Part shown: one piece after another, positions 9,897 through 23,400 of the stretch
Position numbering within the stretch: the first letter of the stretch is position 1
Layout: each line of letters begins with the position of its first letter
DNA from: Tubulanus polymorphus
Taxonomy: Eukaryota; Nemertea; Palaeonemertea; Tubulaniformes; Tubulanidae
Assembly (NCBI RefSeq): GCF_964204645.1
Contig: NC_134035.1
Coordinates: 9,176,501-9,240,500 of the forward strand
Reading direction: 5' to 3'
DNA length: 64,000 bases
Program-made: the position numbers and the translations under genes
Notes under the pieces: generated by a model
Seen by the model: the letters and a program-made list of their open reading frames with translations, nothing else
Databases searched by the model: none
Told to the model about the DNA's origin: nothing

Positions 9897-10865
9897 TCAA
9901 CCGATGCGCATGAACGACGCTCTTTTATCGTTTTCTACGCGTCGTTCGTCGTCGTCGTCGTCGGCCAAACGTTTGCCGATTCGCATAAACGACCCGCGTT
10001 TGCCGTCGGCGTCGGCAAAATTCTTTTTGCCTATGCGCATAAAACTGCCGCGTTTGCCGCTGTCTTCCGAAGTCAAGTCGTCGATGTCGGGAAGTTGCTC
10101 GTGTTGTTTCTTACCAATTCGCATGAACATCGCTTTCTTCTCCTGGCTCTCTTCTTCGTCGTCGGCGGCCGACGATTTTTTGCCGATGCGCATGAACGAG
10201 CTCGACCCGCGCTTATCGCCATTCTCGTCGTTACGACCGATTCTCATGAAACTCGCGCGCTTGTCGGCGCCGCTTTTACCGATGCGCATGAAACTTGGCC
10301 TTTTTGGTAATTCTTCGTCGAAATCTTTCCTGCCAATGCGCATGAAGCTGGCTCGCTTATCATTCATCAGGTTTGATTTCTTGCCAATTCGCATAAAACT
10401 TGCCCGCTTATCGTCGTCGAAATCTTTCTTGCCGATTCGCATGAAACTGGCTCGCTTCAGCGCTGCCGGGTAAATCGGCCGTTTTCCTATACGCATGAAC
10501 GACGGTCGCTTGTACGAAATTCGTTTCCCTATACGCATAAATGAAGCTCGACCAATGCGCATAAACGCCGGCCTAGCTGTCCTTAGATAACTCGGAACGC
10601 TATAAGAGTCATCGTCTTCTTCCTCGTCACCAGTTTGTGAACGTCCGATGCGCATGAAACTGCTCGGTCTGCCAATCCGCATAAAGGACCCGCGTTTTTT
10701 CTCGTCCAAACTCTCACAAATGTCCACGCAACGCTCTAATTCGATTTGCAAGTTTGTATTTTCGCACTCTTCCCGGCAGTCTAATTGTTGTGATTGAGCG
10801 CACTTATTGATGACGATTAACACGAAAATCACGCTCCAATGGAAAACGATACCGCGAATCTTCAT
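9897..10865 (-). CDS. FMRIamide (FxRIamide family) neuropeptide precursor
   Basis: Secreted precursor of 322 residues, cut by prohormone convertases and amidated to give SFMRIamide-type peptides that would act on G-protein-coupled receptors. ATG 10865 starts a signal peptide (residues 1 to about 25, hydrophobic core VIFVLIVIN). Then comes an acidic spacer with a Cx3Cx11Cx3C pattern (Cys 30, 34, 46, 50). Fifteen FMRIG copies follow, most as KR-ASFMRIG-KK/KR; Gly gives the amide. Variants are GSFMRI (3), PSFMRI (2), ASFMRI (6) and one each of PSSFMRI, PAFMRI, GSSSFMRI and AMFMRI. Acidic spacers separate the copies. Four copies rely on a single Arg after Gly, one on a single Lys; the last ends at Gly then stop, so it needs no endopeptidase at its C-end. 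The family (FxRIamide, S-Iamide) is known from molluscs. The coding region lies in one exon. Confidence 0.95.
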   Translation of the reverse strand: MKIRGIVFHWSVIFVLIVINKCAQSQQLDCREECENTNLQIELERCVDICESLDEKKRGSFMRIGRPSSFMRIGRSQTGDEEEDDDSYSVPSYLRTARPAFMRIGRASFMRIGKRISYKRPSFMRIGKRPIYPAALKRASFMRIGKKDFDDDKRASFMRIGKKSNLMNDKRASFMRIGRKDFDEELPKRPSFMRIGKSGADKRASFMRIGRNDENGDKRGSSSFMRIGKKSSAADDEEESQEKKAMFMRIGKKQHEQLPDIDDLTSEDSGKRGSFMRIGKKNFADADGKRGSFMRIGKRLADDDDDERRVENDKRASFMRIG

Positions 10866-10900
10866 TTTCGTGACTAATTTGATTTTTGAGATCTGGAAAA
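10866..10900 (-). other. Likely 5' UTR and splice acceptor of the FMRIamide gene
   Basis: The minus strand reads tatattttccag just upstream, with the exon starting at 10892, 27 nt before the ATG. The frame stays open further upstream but without a signal-peptide-like start, so a non-coding first exon further right is likely. Its position is not found. Confidence 0.5.
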
Positions 10901-11221
10901 TATAAGAAATAGATAGATATAGCATAAATTCTAATGCGGAGTCAGCATTTGCAGTCATACAGGGGAGAGTGTCTAATCCCCGCTGAATTGTCAAGTTACC
11001 CTGGCATTTAACGGAATAAAGAAAAATGCTAAACTGATACATAAAAAAGTTTAATTCATAAGCTTGTTCTCTTAATTTCTATGAACCTTATGAGGAGCTT
11101 TCTTTCGGGGGGTGCCCTTTCATATGATATGCCCTATTTGGGGATTGCACCCTTCTCTGAATCAAACCCTCGATCCGCCCCTGTTTTACAAATCAACTTC
11201 CTTGAAGTATGTGTACGAATG

Positions 11222-11340
11222 TAACCGTTTATTTTTGTTCTGTTTGTCGTTTTAATCTTTATCGTTTTATCTTTATTGCGTTCCTCACTGGAAAGTAATT
11301 TTTAGCATTATCGGTCAATAAAGTTTGATTTGATTTGATT
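11222..11340 (+). repeat. Retroposon-like 3' end with (TTTGA)n tail
   Basis: T-rich sequence ending in ggtcaataaagtttgatttg and a short tail; it shares the aataaagtttga ending with 5004-5024. No coding part is seen. Confidence 0.5.
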
Positions 11341-13309
11341 CAGCCTATCCAAGTATCATAATTTTTGATCGTGACTTCGAAACCGCACCCATCGTGACGT
11401 TTCACCTACATAATGTTAGATCACCCTTGAGTTACAGAGACGCCCAATAACTGCAGAATGATCTCAGCTGACCTTTGCATCAAATTCAAAGCGTAACTTC
11501 GTTTATGTGTAGGTTCAAATGAGACTAAAATTAAAGGTGAATGTCAACACAATACACACTGTCCACTTCCCACGCCGTCATCTTAGGTTTCCTGGTCGGC
11601 TTTCTGTAAGCAGATCAAACTGGTGACAAAGCCGTTTGCCCAGTTACGAAATAAAGAGATATCCTTGACAAAAGAACTCTATTTCTTGGAAAAATCTGTT
11701 TTTCACATAAGACATAAGATTTAGACATGATTTAATTAAATCATTGACGTATCTGCGATGTCATAGCTATGTGCGAACACGTGAACAAACCGGCGTATTC
11801 GAAGCTGAATCACTTACACAGTATACAAGTGATAATTTTGGAAAAAAAATTTTGAATTTGTCAACATCGACAACATTGACATTGAGAATGGAACTTGGGA
11901 ATTAGTCATCAGAAACCAGTATTTGCAATAAGCGAAAAAGCGTCACTTCGACTCGATAGATCCCATCATTAGTTCTTCGTTCTGTCACAAGTTATTATGG
12001 ACAGTCATTTAACTTCAATATATAAGATGTTTTGAAGTGCAATAAAAACACGACTGAACTGAATCGGAAAACGACGATAAATCACGAAATATTGCAATAA
12101 ACTATTTATAATCGGCGTTTATGTGAAGTTATGCGTGCATGTTACAGTGTTGGGCCACATTCGCCATGACGGGACAGAACGGATGACAGATTTCATGAGC
12201 TATTTATCTTTCCCATCGGAATTTGATGATGTATGACGAGTGTCCGTGGGATGGACGTGCGAAACAAGACCCGCTGCAGCTCGCTGTATGTATCTCCGTG
12301 TAAGAAGACGCTATCGAAATTATCTTTTATCTCGGCCTCTCTGCGGGACTGTGAGGGCCATCGAGTTGTATATTTTTTTTATAATTTCTGTTTATTTTAC
12401 CCATTCGTATCAATTAACGTTGAACTTGGCGCTGCCGCTCCGTTGACACGATTCCAGGGTAAAAATACTTCTGTACGGCTTTCCAGTTGTCGGTATGTTT
12501 TGCCCGCAAAGCTGTATGTTCAGTGACATAGATTCAAAACCATAATGCTGGTATCAAAGTCTTTGCAAATTTATAACTGCATCTTGAGATATCATATTTA
12601 TACTACCGCTGAAAGATATACTAAGTTTTATTCGTTCATTCTATCTTATCGTGCATTTTGTATTGCGCTGTAATGAGCGAAAATTATCCCAACAATCCCG
12701 CCCAAAATGGCGCCTAGAAACTGGAAACTGCTTTACTAATGATGTCTCGATGCTAGTCTCGATCCAGAACACAGGGTTGAGAAATAGACAGTACAATTGT
12801 ATTTTTAAATGAATATATAATTTTTCATTATCCAGATATTTGAATGAGTATAGCTATTTATTTCAATAAAGATGTTGCGATTATATTGGACGTTCTTATA
12901 AAGATATGGTACACGGAAGGAAATATAACAAGATATATGGACTGGGCCAGTTTACCTAAGTCTATATATCTTTCCTTATCCAATCTCCATCCATTTGGCT
13001 AAAAACTCGTGAACAATAATAAGAAAATCCAGAAGTGTAACAGCCCTGACCAAAAAATTAAAAAAAGAAATCTTCACACGTTATCAGGTATCCCCCCCCC
13101 CAAGCAGTATTAACCTAACCATCAATTAGTCTAGTATTTCCATTTCTATCTCCATCCCTGTATAGATGAATGCAATTGCAGCATGTAGCGCCTTCATTGA
13201 GTATGCGCGGAGATATTGTTACCACTATTTCTCTTCTTCATTATTTCTTTTCCCTTTCCTTCTTTACTTTTGTTTTACTTCTTTTTTCTCTTTTTATACT
13301 TGGCCGCAA
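11341..13309. other. No gene seen; poly-C tract
   Basis: Single-copy-looking DNA. A run of ten C lies at 13092-13101. No reading frame resembles a protein I know. Confidence 0.5.
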
Positions 13310-13463
13310 AGTGTTCAACCATTAGCTTGTCGGGGTCATTCATTGTGTAAAGATTGATAGAATATTCTATGATATTTATATCATTGATGATATAGATATC
13401 ATAAAATGTTCTCTATAGATTTTGACACAACGAATGACCCCGACAAATCAATGGCTGTGCACT
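13310..13463. repeat. ~150-bp foldback (MITE-like) element
   Basis: Arms of 33 nt or more at 13316-13348 and 13425-13457 share gtcggggtcatt and acaca ends, with only a few mismatches. The centre is AT-rich and itself palindromic (gatagaatattctat and variants). A short aataaattcatttattcatt tail-like stretch follows at 13481. Confidence 0.75.
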
Positions 13464-16400
13464 GAAACGATACGATGAAAATAAATTCATTTATTCATTC
13501 ATATCTAGTCGATAAGTCTCTCCAATGATTTAGCTGAAATAAGTTCTATTTCTGAAATGTGTTTACGAAGATTCCTCATAACAGACGATCACGTCATAAC
13601 AGACGGTCACGTGGTTGTTCTTTTTTGTCGGGAGAATATAAACAAACAATGTTGATCGATCGAACCGAAGCGACGCGTCGAATCGCAGCAAACTGATCTA
13701 TCTTTCGAGTTCATTGGTCATGTATATATTTCATATACAAATCATTACCTATGGACGTAAATTAAGCGTGTAAGATAATAGAAATTCGTCATCGTTATGA
13801 GCGATTGGGTTATATCATATAGACTAACGATATCTCAGTCGGTGGCGGCCAGCCAGTCGCCTGGCGATAATCATGATTTCCCAAACGGCGAATAAACGCA
13901 TACCGATACAAGCGATATACCTCGTGTTGATATCATTTTGCCCTCTATAATCGGCCCTCGACGGCCGCCCGACTAATGATAGTTAAATACGGTTACATTG
14001 GCGCAATCATCTACTCAAAATAATGCGATACTTGTCCGATACGTGACACAATTGACACTCTTGTTATTATTACTGATATTATGACGACGATGATTTCTAT
14101 ACTCTCAGCGATAAACGAAAACGAATAAACTGCGCATGCAGACGAGTCCGAGAAATAGCGTCGCTGTAATTCCGACCACGCTCGAATGATGGCGAATTTT
14201 CGCTACATTTGCCATATGAGGTACGCCTAATGGTCGACATAGTAGATGTGCCCGTATTCCCGTACAGCCCATACTAGCCGGCCAGGCCAAGCGGGAAATT
14301 GAACGTCGAAATACCGAAGAGCAACTTAATTGCGATGCACAAAGCAATTCAGTTATCTTGATAAATAACTCTTGATGCGTAATAACCTTGTGCTTATTGA
14401 GTTGCCGTGTGACGTCAGCTGATTTTCCATCCGCTAATTATCTAATGCGGAAATATTATTTATTGTTTTTTTATTAGTTCTGAAGGCACGTCGAGACGGA
14501 TGGCAATAATTGTTTTTGAACGATAGACCGACGCCAGGGCCGGAGTATCGTCCGTCGAAATTTTTTAGAATTTGATGTAGTACGTATTTAGCTATGCTAT
14601 TCGTTAACAGGATTTGGAATGATTTGTTCTGTAGAAGATTTGTTGACAAAGTACGCGGTTTCGAGTGGCCAGATTCTAGTTGCGAGTTGAGGTCTGACTT
14701 AATGAAAATAAAAGATCGAAAATCAACTTTATCATATCTTAACTTTTCTTTGTTCAATGTGGTTTTAATGCAAAGTACGCAGCAAATTTCATCGAAATGA
14801 TGAGTATGATACGTTTTGGGTCCCATTTTCTATGGATTCGCTGATGAAATATGAATGTATCACCCGTAGCCTTGCGAATAGAGGTTTCTTCTTGCTCAAA
14901 GACGACAAAAGATGACGAAACTAAATTTAGAAATGCGCACAATAAAGTTCACGTGTCACGTATACAATAAAAAATTAACCGAGAAAGATTCAATTTTTAT
15001 CATTGCGTAGAGAAGATTACAGAGTCACTGAGATTCATAGAAGGCGGGTCCGCTGTTCTTGCATCACAGTTTTTTCCGTATTTACTCGAACGAAAAAAAT
15101 CATTAAAATACGATAGCCTTAATCTTCTTGATATCGAGAAAATAACGAGCGATAAGAAATCTTCATAAGCTAGCAAAAACTGTACTAAAAACGAACGTAT
15201 TTCCATTCGGGAGATTGCCAGGCTAAAAGGTCAAGGCTGGTGGTATAGAAAGCATCCACCAGTACACAAAATGAATGCAGTTATAGTAATTTGAAATGAA
15301 TCAGCTTCAACTCGCCCAGAATTAAATCCAACTCGCTGAACTGGAGAAATTCTAAAATTTGTTTGGCTAAGATTTTGAATTAGTTAATTCACAATATTTT
15401 GATACAAACAACAAAGCACAAAACTATGGAACTTGGGCCTGTGTATTCTATTTCGGTAGGAATATTATATATTTCAAACGAAGGCAAGGTGGTTACCGCA
15501 GTACTAAGAAGCCGTGCGCCCGTATAGAAATTACATTGATACATTTTGTTTGAATAGTGTTACTTTCGTTGGCTCGGAATAGTCGAATCCTGGGAGAACA
15601 TTTTAGCGACGTGTTTACACCGGAAAGATTGGATTCATGCGGACGAAAAAGCCGCACTGAACTGCACGGTTTAGCCGCAGTTCTAGCGGCATGAACTCAA
15701 TCCGTATTATTGAATTTCGGTCAGTGACTGGAAATTACACACGCGCTTTTTCGAAACAACTGAGTTCTTACGTCTACTGTGTGTATGCGCTGATACGAAT
15801 CATCGACGGTTTTTGCGTAATTTCTTCTGGATTCACTATAGAAAAGTCTATTCAAAACCGACGAAGTTTCATTCGAATTTTCTCATCAAATGAGATGCGC
15901 TGTAAAAAGATGAACGCTGTTATTATATCAATGAATTGACAAGTGATCGAGTCGCGAATTAACGCTAGAAACAGATCAAGCCGTTGAGTGTCTGTTGCTT
16001 TCGAAATGTGGAATGAATTAAGATTTTTATAATCAAAAATTAAGCGCCGCAAACTCGTCTAGTTTAGAAGGGGGGGGGGGCAGGATAAACTTCGTTGGCG
16101 GTAAATCAATTTCTGTCATTCGGTAGATACTTGAGGACGATGTCGTACGTTGATTTGAAGAGCAGAAGACGCCACGTCGCGTAACAAACAGTTGTATTGA
16201 ATGAATTGCGATTGAGCGCGAATCCTGTCACATGAAAATTCGGTCGTCAATTGAGAGTCTGCGTGTGTCTTTTGTTTAATGCGATTTGAAACGGTTAAAT
16301 GAGGCGTCGAGTATTGTGAAGGCATTACTGGGCGATTCTCGCGTGTTTTTAGACGCGCACAAAGAGCTGTGTGTGATTAATTGAATCTGTGTCGCAGTTA

Positions 16401-17046
16401 ACACGTATCTACAATCCGTTCCGCTTCATCAGTTGGCTACACACAAATCTGCGCCCTCTCTCCATCTTCCCCCGCTGCTGCTGCTGATGATGATCGACGA
16501 ATTGAAATCTACTTCATTCGCCGCGTGAACGGAGCTGATATTGAAGCAGTAGTTTGCGTGTGAATCATCACTCTGTCAGTTTGTGCAGGGCTCCTCCGCG
16601 TCCTCGTCCGAAACAAACAAACTCAATAACATACAATATTCAACAAACCTAAACTGAATACAAAGCTTCTAGAAGTCAACGAGAAGTTTTTTGAAAAGCC
16701 TTCCGTTAATATTTGCGAGCTTGTAGTGATTTTATTAGTATATATCTTTATTTTTCGTCAGACGTTCGCCAAACAGACGGACGAGAGTTTGGGGAGAAGA
16801 TTTGTTTTTGATATCGTCTGCGATCCCACTCGCAGAAGTTACGACATACAAGTTACAAGAGTGTTCACAAAATGATAACGAAATTGTAGACTCGAACGTT
16901 TCATGGTCTCCAAGGACATATCATGTTTCATTATATTGAGTAAATCATGAATTATTATTTGCTAAATCCGCGAAGTTAAAACGCTCCGAATAATCATTGG
17001 AATCCGTCAAAATTTCACTGAATGAGTTTGTATCGTAGATTTCCAT
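13464..17046. other. No gene supported; CpG-rich stretch and G-run
   Basis: A run of eleven G lies at 16070-16080 and a (CTG)n/(ATG)n patch at 16480-16496. The stretch 16300-16900 is CpG-rich with C/T-rich patches and could be a promoter or 5' UTR, but no exon can be assigned. Confidence 0.4.
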
Positions 17047-17427
17047 TTTTGGCGCCGTAAAAACCGTTACAATAATGTTCATATGCATTGATACCTAGTA
17101 TGTTCACTACGTCATCGAAATTGGCGTTTCAAAATAACAATTACAATATTGTTAATTTTGGCGGTTATTTCTTAATTAGATATATTTCATAACTCTTATT
17201 TAATTTTTATGATGAATTGTGATAATTATTTTTGGATGTGCACTACGTCATCAATACATCGCGTCTGGACTGGTTGCCGGTCAATTCAATTCAATTATCC
17301 ATATTCAAAAGCAAAATTACTTTATTGATCCTAATTCAATATTATATTATTCATTGTCGCGACTATATTTAGCATAATGTGTGTTATTTTTCGAGGAGTC
17401 AACAAGTTAACAAGTTAGTTTTCTTGT
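17047..17427 (+). repeat. Dispersed ~400-bp repeat, copy A
   Basis: Starts gcgccgtaaaaaccgttaca and ends caagttagttttcttg; aligns over its length with copies at 44775-45191 and 47655-48083 in the same orientation. Each copy has two cactacgtcatc motifs (here 17105 and 17240) and the block gttgccggtcaattcaattc. No coding frame is shared. Confidence 0.85.
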
Positions 17428-20400
17428 TTTTAATAACGAAAGCTAGCGCTATATCATTCATTTGAACGCGATTAGAATTAAAACCGAACGCCACTTTGAT
17501 TTCGTGACTCGTAGATTCCTAGGGATTAACATTTCTGATTTTTCTAACAGTTGCCGGGATTTCGTCGATGAGATTCGGCCGAGGTTGGTTTTTTTTTCTT
17601 GTCGTTGTAAATTCGGTCTCAAGTCGCGCTATGGTTAGATTGATTACAGTCGCTACCGCGGGGGTTTAACAGCGTTTTAATACTTGCCGTATTCACGTTT
17701 ATACTTCTTCGTGTCGAGGGGAAACGTTTCGGGGCGAATGTATCGAATGAATCAAATTTCCATCAATCTTTCGGAAAGAAGTTGTAAAAATGTAATCATA
17801 TTTTCTAATAAATATCGAAAGCGAGTTTTACACGCGTGTCGACGAGACAGGTGCGATAGAGCGGTGTCAACAGTAACGCTGCTTTTGTAGACTGGCAGTA
17901 TTCACTTTTTTGACAACATTGCACTTTTTTCGAACGGAATATGATATTCCATGATTTTGCGAAAATTTCGGATTCTTATGTTTAGTTATTCTTTCCTGCA
18001 GCATCGACCACGTGATCAGTGACGACAACAATGGTGCGGACGGCATCGGAAGTCGTACCGGACATCTTTTTGATGTTAGAATACGGATTCTCAATAAAAC
18101 TCAATAAAAAATGAACTCAGTTTGCTTCGGATTAAATCTGATACCAGTCTATGAAACCTGTTCCATACTTTTAGTGAATTCCTTTACACCGACCATATAC
18201 AAATGCGTCATTGATTTTCAAGGATTTCGATTAAAAAAGCAATTTTTCCAGAGGGCAATAAATCGAAAACATTAGTTAGTTATTGGGGACAATTAGTTCC
18301 TTGGGCGATGCACAAGATTCAGTTAAGTCGAAAGTGCGAAGCGGTGAAGCAGTGATGTATCGACGATGGCAGCGAATTACAAGATATTCTATACCTTCCT
18401 CGTTATCGACCTGAGGAATGGGGAACTATACCGCCCTCTTTACCTCAGTTGATCCAAAATATCGCAACCAACATTTCTCGATTATGTCTGGGTCTAGAGC
18501 TAAATTGAGTAAATTTTCAATGAGGATTTTCCTAAAGGTCTAAGACATCCGAGAACTATAGACATTATGTCCTACTTTGTTGTGTCCTACTTTTGCACGC
18601 GTTGCAATATTCATAATTTCATAAACAGGTCAAGTTTGCGAAGATGGTGACCATTGAAGAGAGATTCGATTATTGACCGTCACGATCTAAGACGAAATGA
18701 GCTTATTTCTTACCGGTCACCAACGCGTCTATAGTCGATCGTAAGATCAACCGGACGGGTAATTACAGATGGGTGTTTAAGCATTCAGCAGTTGCGTTTT
18801 TCAATCTGATTGCCGTGCCGAGCACAGTCCATCCACTGATTCGCATCTCGACGACGACGACGGCGCGGCCATGACGCAAACATAATGATGTCCAGTACGA
18901 GCGGGCAAAATGAATTAACTAAAGCCAGGTCACAGTTGTAATCCATTCATTACTGTTTCATTATCGGCGACCTGCGCGGGTGTCGACCGGACACGATTTT
19001 TCCACCGATAGACGCAGTTGATAATTCCACGTACAGAAACTAAATCAAGAGCTATTATTTCGTGTTCTAAAACGTAGCGACGCTTGTTACGCGATGTTTA
19101 CTAATCAATCTCACGTACACGGCTTTCCAAACCCCGGCCGCTCTCTCCCGCTCTCTGTCTCTCTCCGCGTGTGTTTAAGGGTCAATCGTGTTTACCGTAA
19201 AGCTATGAGTGAAAAAATAAGTAAGCAATATACGACTAAAAGATGTATCCCTCAGAGGAGCGTGACGTAATCAAATTCAAACCTTATTTCAGTTTTTAAA
19301 TCAGTCTGACCCCTCGAATTTCTAGTTCAATATGGGGTGAATAGCTGACCATTGATAAATGTTGTGACGATAATGTGTGACGATAATATAAAGTCCGTAA
19401 ACGTTTCGTTGAGCTTTAGTAGTTCATTCAATGTTTCGACTATATTCTAATAGTGATCTCCAGGAAGATGACTCCTCAAGGAAACATTTTCGGACTTGAT
19501 ATTATTTTTTCGTTATTATTGTGGGATTTCATACGCAATGGCGTGAATAGCTATTTTCGTGATGTACCACATGATTACTAGAGGGCATTCTACCTACGAG
19601 TCGAATAGGTCCGCGTATGTGGTTAAAAAGCACCATTCGTTATGATATGGATAGTATACATCTCGGCATCTTAAAAACTGATTTCTTCATTACATGAATT
19701 TATAGTTTCAGAGACGGATGTTTGAATAAAAGATAGATAGAGATAAAATGACTAAGTGAAATATGGAATAATTAATTTAGCCAAACGAAACATTGTTGCT
19801 ACACTTATGTACAGGTGATTTACGTCTTACGGAATTGCAGTGGCTACAAATTTCCTTTTAGTCGAAAATCGTGGCTGCAACACTCTCTCAAATGGGTGTC
19901 ATATAAGAAGAAGATATCTATTCTTCATGTAGCAATCAATGCGCCTGAATTTATTTATTAGCAAATGATGTGGTTGCAACATGTATGCGCGTTATAGGGA
20001 TAAGCATATTTTCGATATAGCCATTGGCACCGTCACGCTAAATAAGTGCATTTCGTCCGTACGAAGATGCGTGAAGTGTAAGATTTTTATGATGATTCTA
20101 TTGCAATCAACGTTGCCCGAATCTGCGAACATATTTTTTGTCGATGTGAATACGGTATTTTGAACATCTTATACACCGTAGTTAAGGAGGTTTGGTTCTT
20201 CTGCGCTACACCCTGTGGTACTATCGTATGTTCAGGCAGTCTGTCATTTTTTTTTCTTCTATGTCCACGTCGTCATAAATTGCAGAAAAATACGTTAAAC
20301 CACGAAGATATCGAATACACTTGTCTTTTAAAAATGGCTTCGTTGGTCCTCGTCGACTAGACTTTATTAGTAAAATGGCAAAAAAATATCGCGCGGAGTT

Positions 20401-23400
20401 TTTGTCTGCGTCGTTGATTATATCCTTCCCGAAGAAAAAAATGAAAATGTAGAATCCTCGCAGGTAAATACGAAACAACCCCGACACATCAGTAATTGGA
20501 GATCTCGTGCGAAGACGTCGTGAACATATATCTTTTTCACTGGTTGGATTCTAAGTCCCTCGACCCGTCTACGCTTACAAACGACCACTTAAAACATTCA
20601 CCGCTTGCGGATCGGAATTCGAATCGACGCCTGAAATTTTAGTCCATTTTCAATTATTCGACTCAATTCACAACTGGCTTCTGTAACGCACTGAAACCGG
20701 TATGCGAGTCTGATAGAGCGGTTGTAGAATGCCATCTTGACAATTTTGTCTCTGCATCTCACCGCTGTTATGGAGAAGATTGGTTTCAATTAATCTAGAT
20801 ATCAGAAGATGATTATTTCATGTGTTACAGTTCACTAGAGAACCGACCATTTGTGAATTGTTTCGCCGTTTCCAGACATTTACCGGGTCAAAAAATAACA
20901 AATAAAAATCTAAATTTACAAATCATAGAAAAAGTGTTTCGGTCTCAATGGTCTGACCTAAAAGGTCTTCGACACCGTGTCATTTTGGCCATCAAGATAG
21001 TGTCAACTGAGTTGACAATATGACGCTTGTAAACAATACTTGCGACGTCTGTGAATAACGTCTATGACGTCACATTACAGCGCCTCTATAGGCGAAGATG
21101 AAAACTATTTTTCAAAATCAATGTCAAATCTTTATGATGAAAACCAGGGGCAACTTCCTCAATTCAACTGCGAGACAATAATAAGGTCCTTTTCCCGTGG
21201 TTTGATCAGGATCTTAAAGATTGTGACTTGAGCCTGGACTAGGAACTCGAGACCAATTCAACTAATTCCCATGGATTTCGTAATTCTTGAGAACAATTTT
21301 CTAATTTCTTAGCGTCCTTTTGGATAAACAGCCTTTATGGCTCTGTTCAGGCTTTTGTATATGCACTTCATATATATACATATTTGTTTTTTTAATGAAT
21401 TGAATATTTCCATCAATGTATGAAGAATTTTTACATATTCATGGTGACATAATTGGATCAGAATTAACTATAAATCGAGAGGATACACAATATTTTATAT
21501 ATCGAAGTTACTCCCACCACGATAGAGCAACCGATTCGAGGATGAAGAAAGTTCATTCCCATCTACGCCACGCAGTGCCCTGAATGTAAATGGCGGTAAA
21601 TTCATGTTTATAAATCAGGTAAACGTCTTTGAACTGGTTTTTTTGTCCTCTCCGCTACCAGGACGCCATGATCTCAGCGGATCGCTATCATCCTCGTCAG
21701 CGAAAATAACAAGACAAAAGGTTTCTAATTTCACTTTGACACGACAATCATGAAATGAAATGCGATGCCCTTAGAATCTCATTTCTGCGAAACATTTTCT
21801 ATCCGGTTTCATGGGTATGAATAGATGTCATACAAGTATTACAATGCGCCGAAAGTCGCATAACCAAGCTTCAAGTTACGATCATTATATTCGGTTTTTT
21901 TTCTCAAATTTCAAAAACGAATTAAACGTAGATGAATGCGAAAAAATGCGCCGTAACAAGCGATGATCTAAACGGTAACTCGATACGCGTACGTTTACAC
22001 CTGGTGTCGCAGTCGCATTCTGCTGTAATTAAAAACGCTCGCAGGCCCCGGTAAAGTGGCTTTTGCGCGCATAACCGTCGGCGTTGATAGAGTGTTTTGT
22101 CCATGAAAGGTTTAGCAAAGAAGGCAATTTCAGAATTATGCGGAAAATCCATAGCAGAAAGCTATGCGGTAAGATTTTAGATAACTTGTCATCTTGTAAA
22201 GTAATCATACTGTCGCGCAGCGAGTTGTAAAATTGCATTAAATCTATTGACACCTTTAGGTGAGGTTTATCAATATCCTGGATAACACCGATACGAGTGA
22301 AATAGTTGATAAACGGCTGTCCAATACGGCACCATCAATCGGCTGTGTACCCTACCATACATTATAGATGGATTTTAACGGTTCGCGGCCAATAAAAACC
22401 GAAAATGATTGCTACGAATCAACGGGTCTGTTATTCCACGTAATAGCCTAGTCGATAGCTTGCAGATTCTAATTTTCACCGTCCGCATTGTTCCTTGTGA
22501 CAAAATCAATCGTGGAACTAGCGATAGTGATATTATACGCTAAATGATCGTCATTTCCTATTCGAATAGTCGTTTTCGTTTTGTAATGTCTAACGACCGA
22601 TGTTTCCAATTTGTAATTTCGTTGTCGGGACGTTGATTTTTATGGTAGAAAGAAATTGCCGAGAATTGAATATTTGAAAAAATACAGTTGCAAATACCAC
22701 CCACAACGCGGGATTAGATCCGTACGGATCTTTTTTAGTTATTCTCTTCCAGAATATCTTAGCTTTCTTTATCGGTATAGTCGGCGTAGCCCTGGAGCTT
22801 TTATCCGCGGATTGTTGACTTTGTATCGTGGTGGACATCCCCAAGTGCACAAGAAATATTCACTTCTCTGTTTCGAGCTTAGACTTTTGTTTTTATCGAC
22901 AATCAATTCAAAGTCGCGGCCGATTTAAGTGGGATACCTGGTCTCGATTTTGTCGGTATCGTTTCGACTCAAACGCTCGCCGACGGAAAACTAGATTTCT
23001 AAATTATCGAGGTTTTTTTCGGTAAAAGACTCGTTCGTTACATTTCGCCGTGAACACGGGCATTTCCTTTGAGGGCACCGGCTACCGATCGCACCGCGCA
23101 GAGTGACATTTCAGGTATTTTTTAAACGGTAAATTATCATTTCGTGGAAAGTTAAACAACAAAGAGACGAATAATGGAAATTCGTCCGTGCGCCTGAGCT
23201 CAATAGCTCTTTGAGACTTTCTTTTAGGTCAGAAGATTGTCGTTTTGGCCGCTCAAAATCCATTAAACGACCTCTTTGTTGTCAGAGGACGACATTAATT
23301 TTTTCCTGAAATTACTAATACATCTTTAAACACAAAACAAGTGATGTCATCCTCGTTCGACGACGCATTTCCATACGCGGCGAGAAACTGTCACGTATAA

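Noticed and set aside
9904-10473. 189-codon plus-strand frame rich in MRM, LPMRMK and Ser
   Set aside because: It is the antisense of the FMRIamide repeats; its periodicity follows from the coding repeat on the minus strand.
14105-14347. 80-codon minus-strand frame with a presequence-like start and one hydrophobic helix, faintly like a small mitochondrial subunit
   Set aside because: The likeness is only in general pattern (basic start, then a membrane helix); no family motif can be pointed to.
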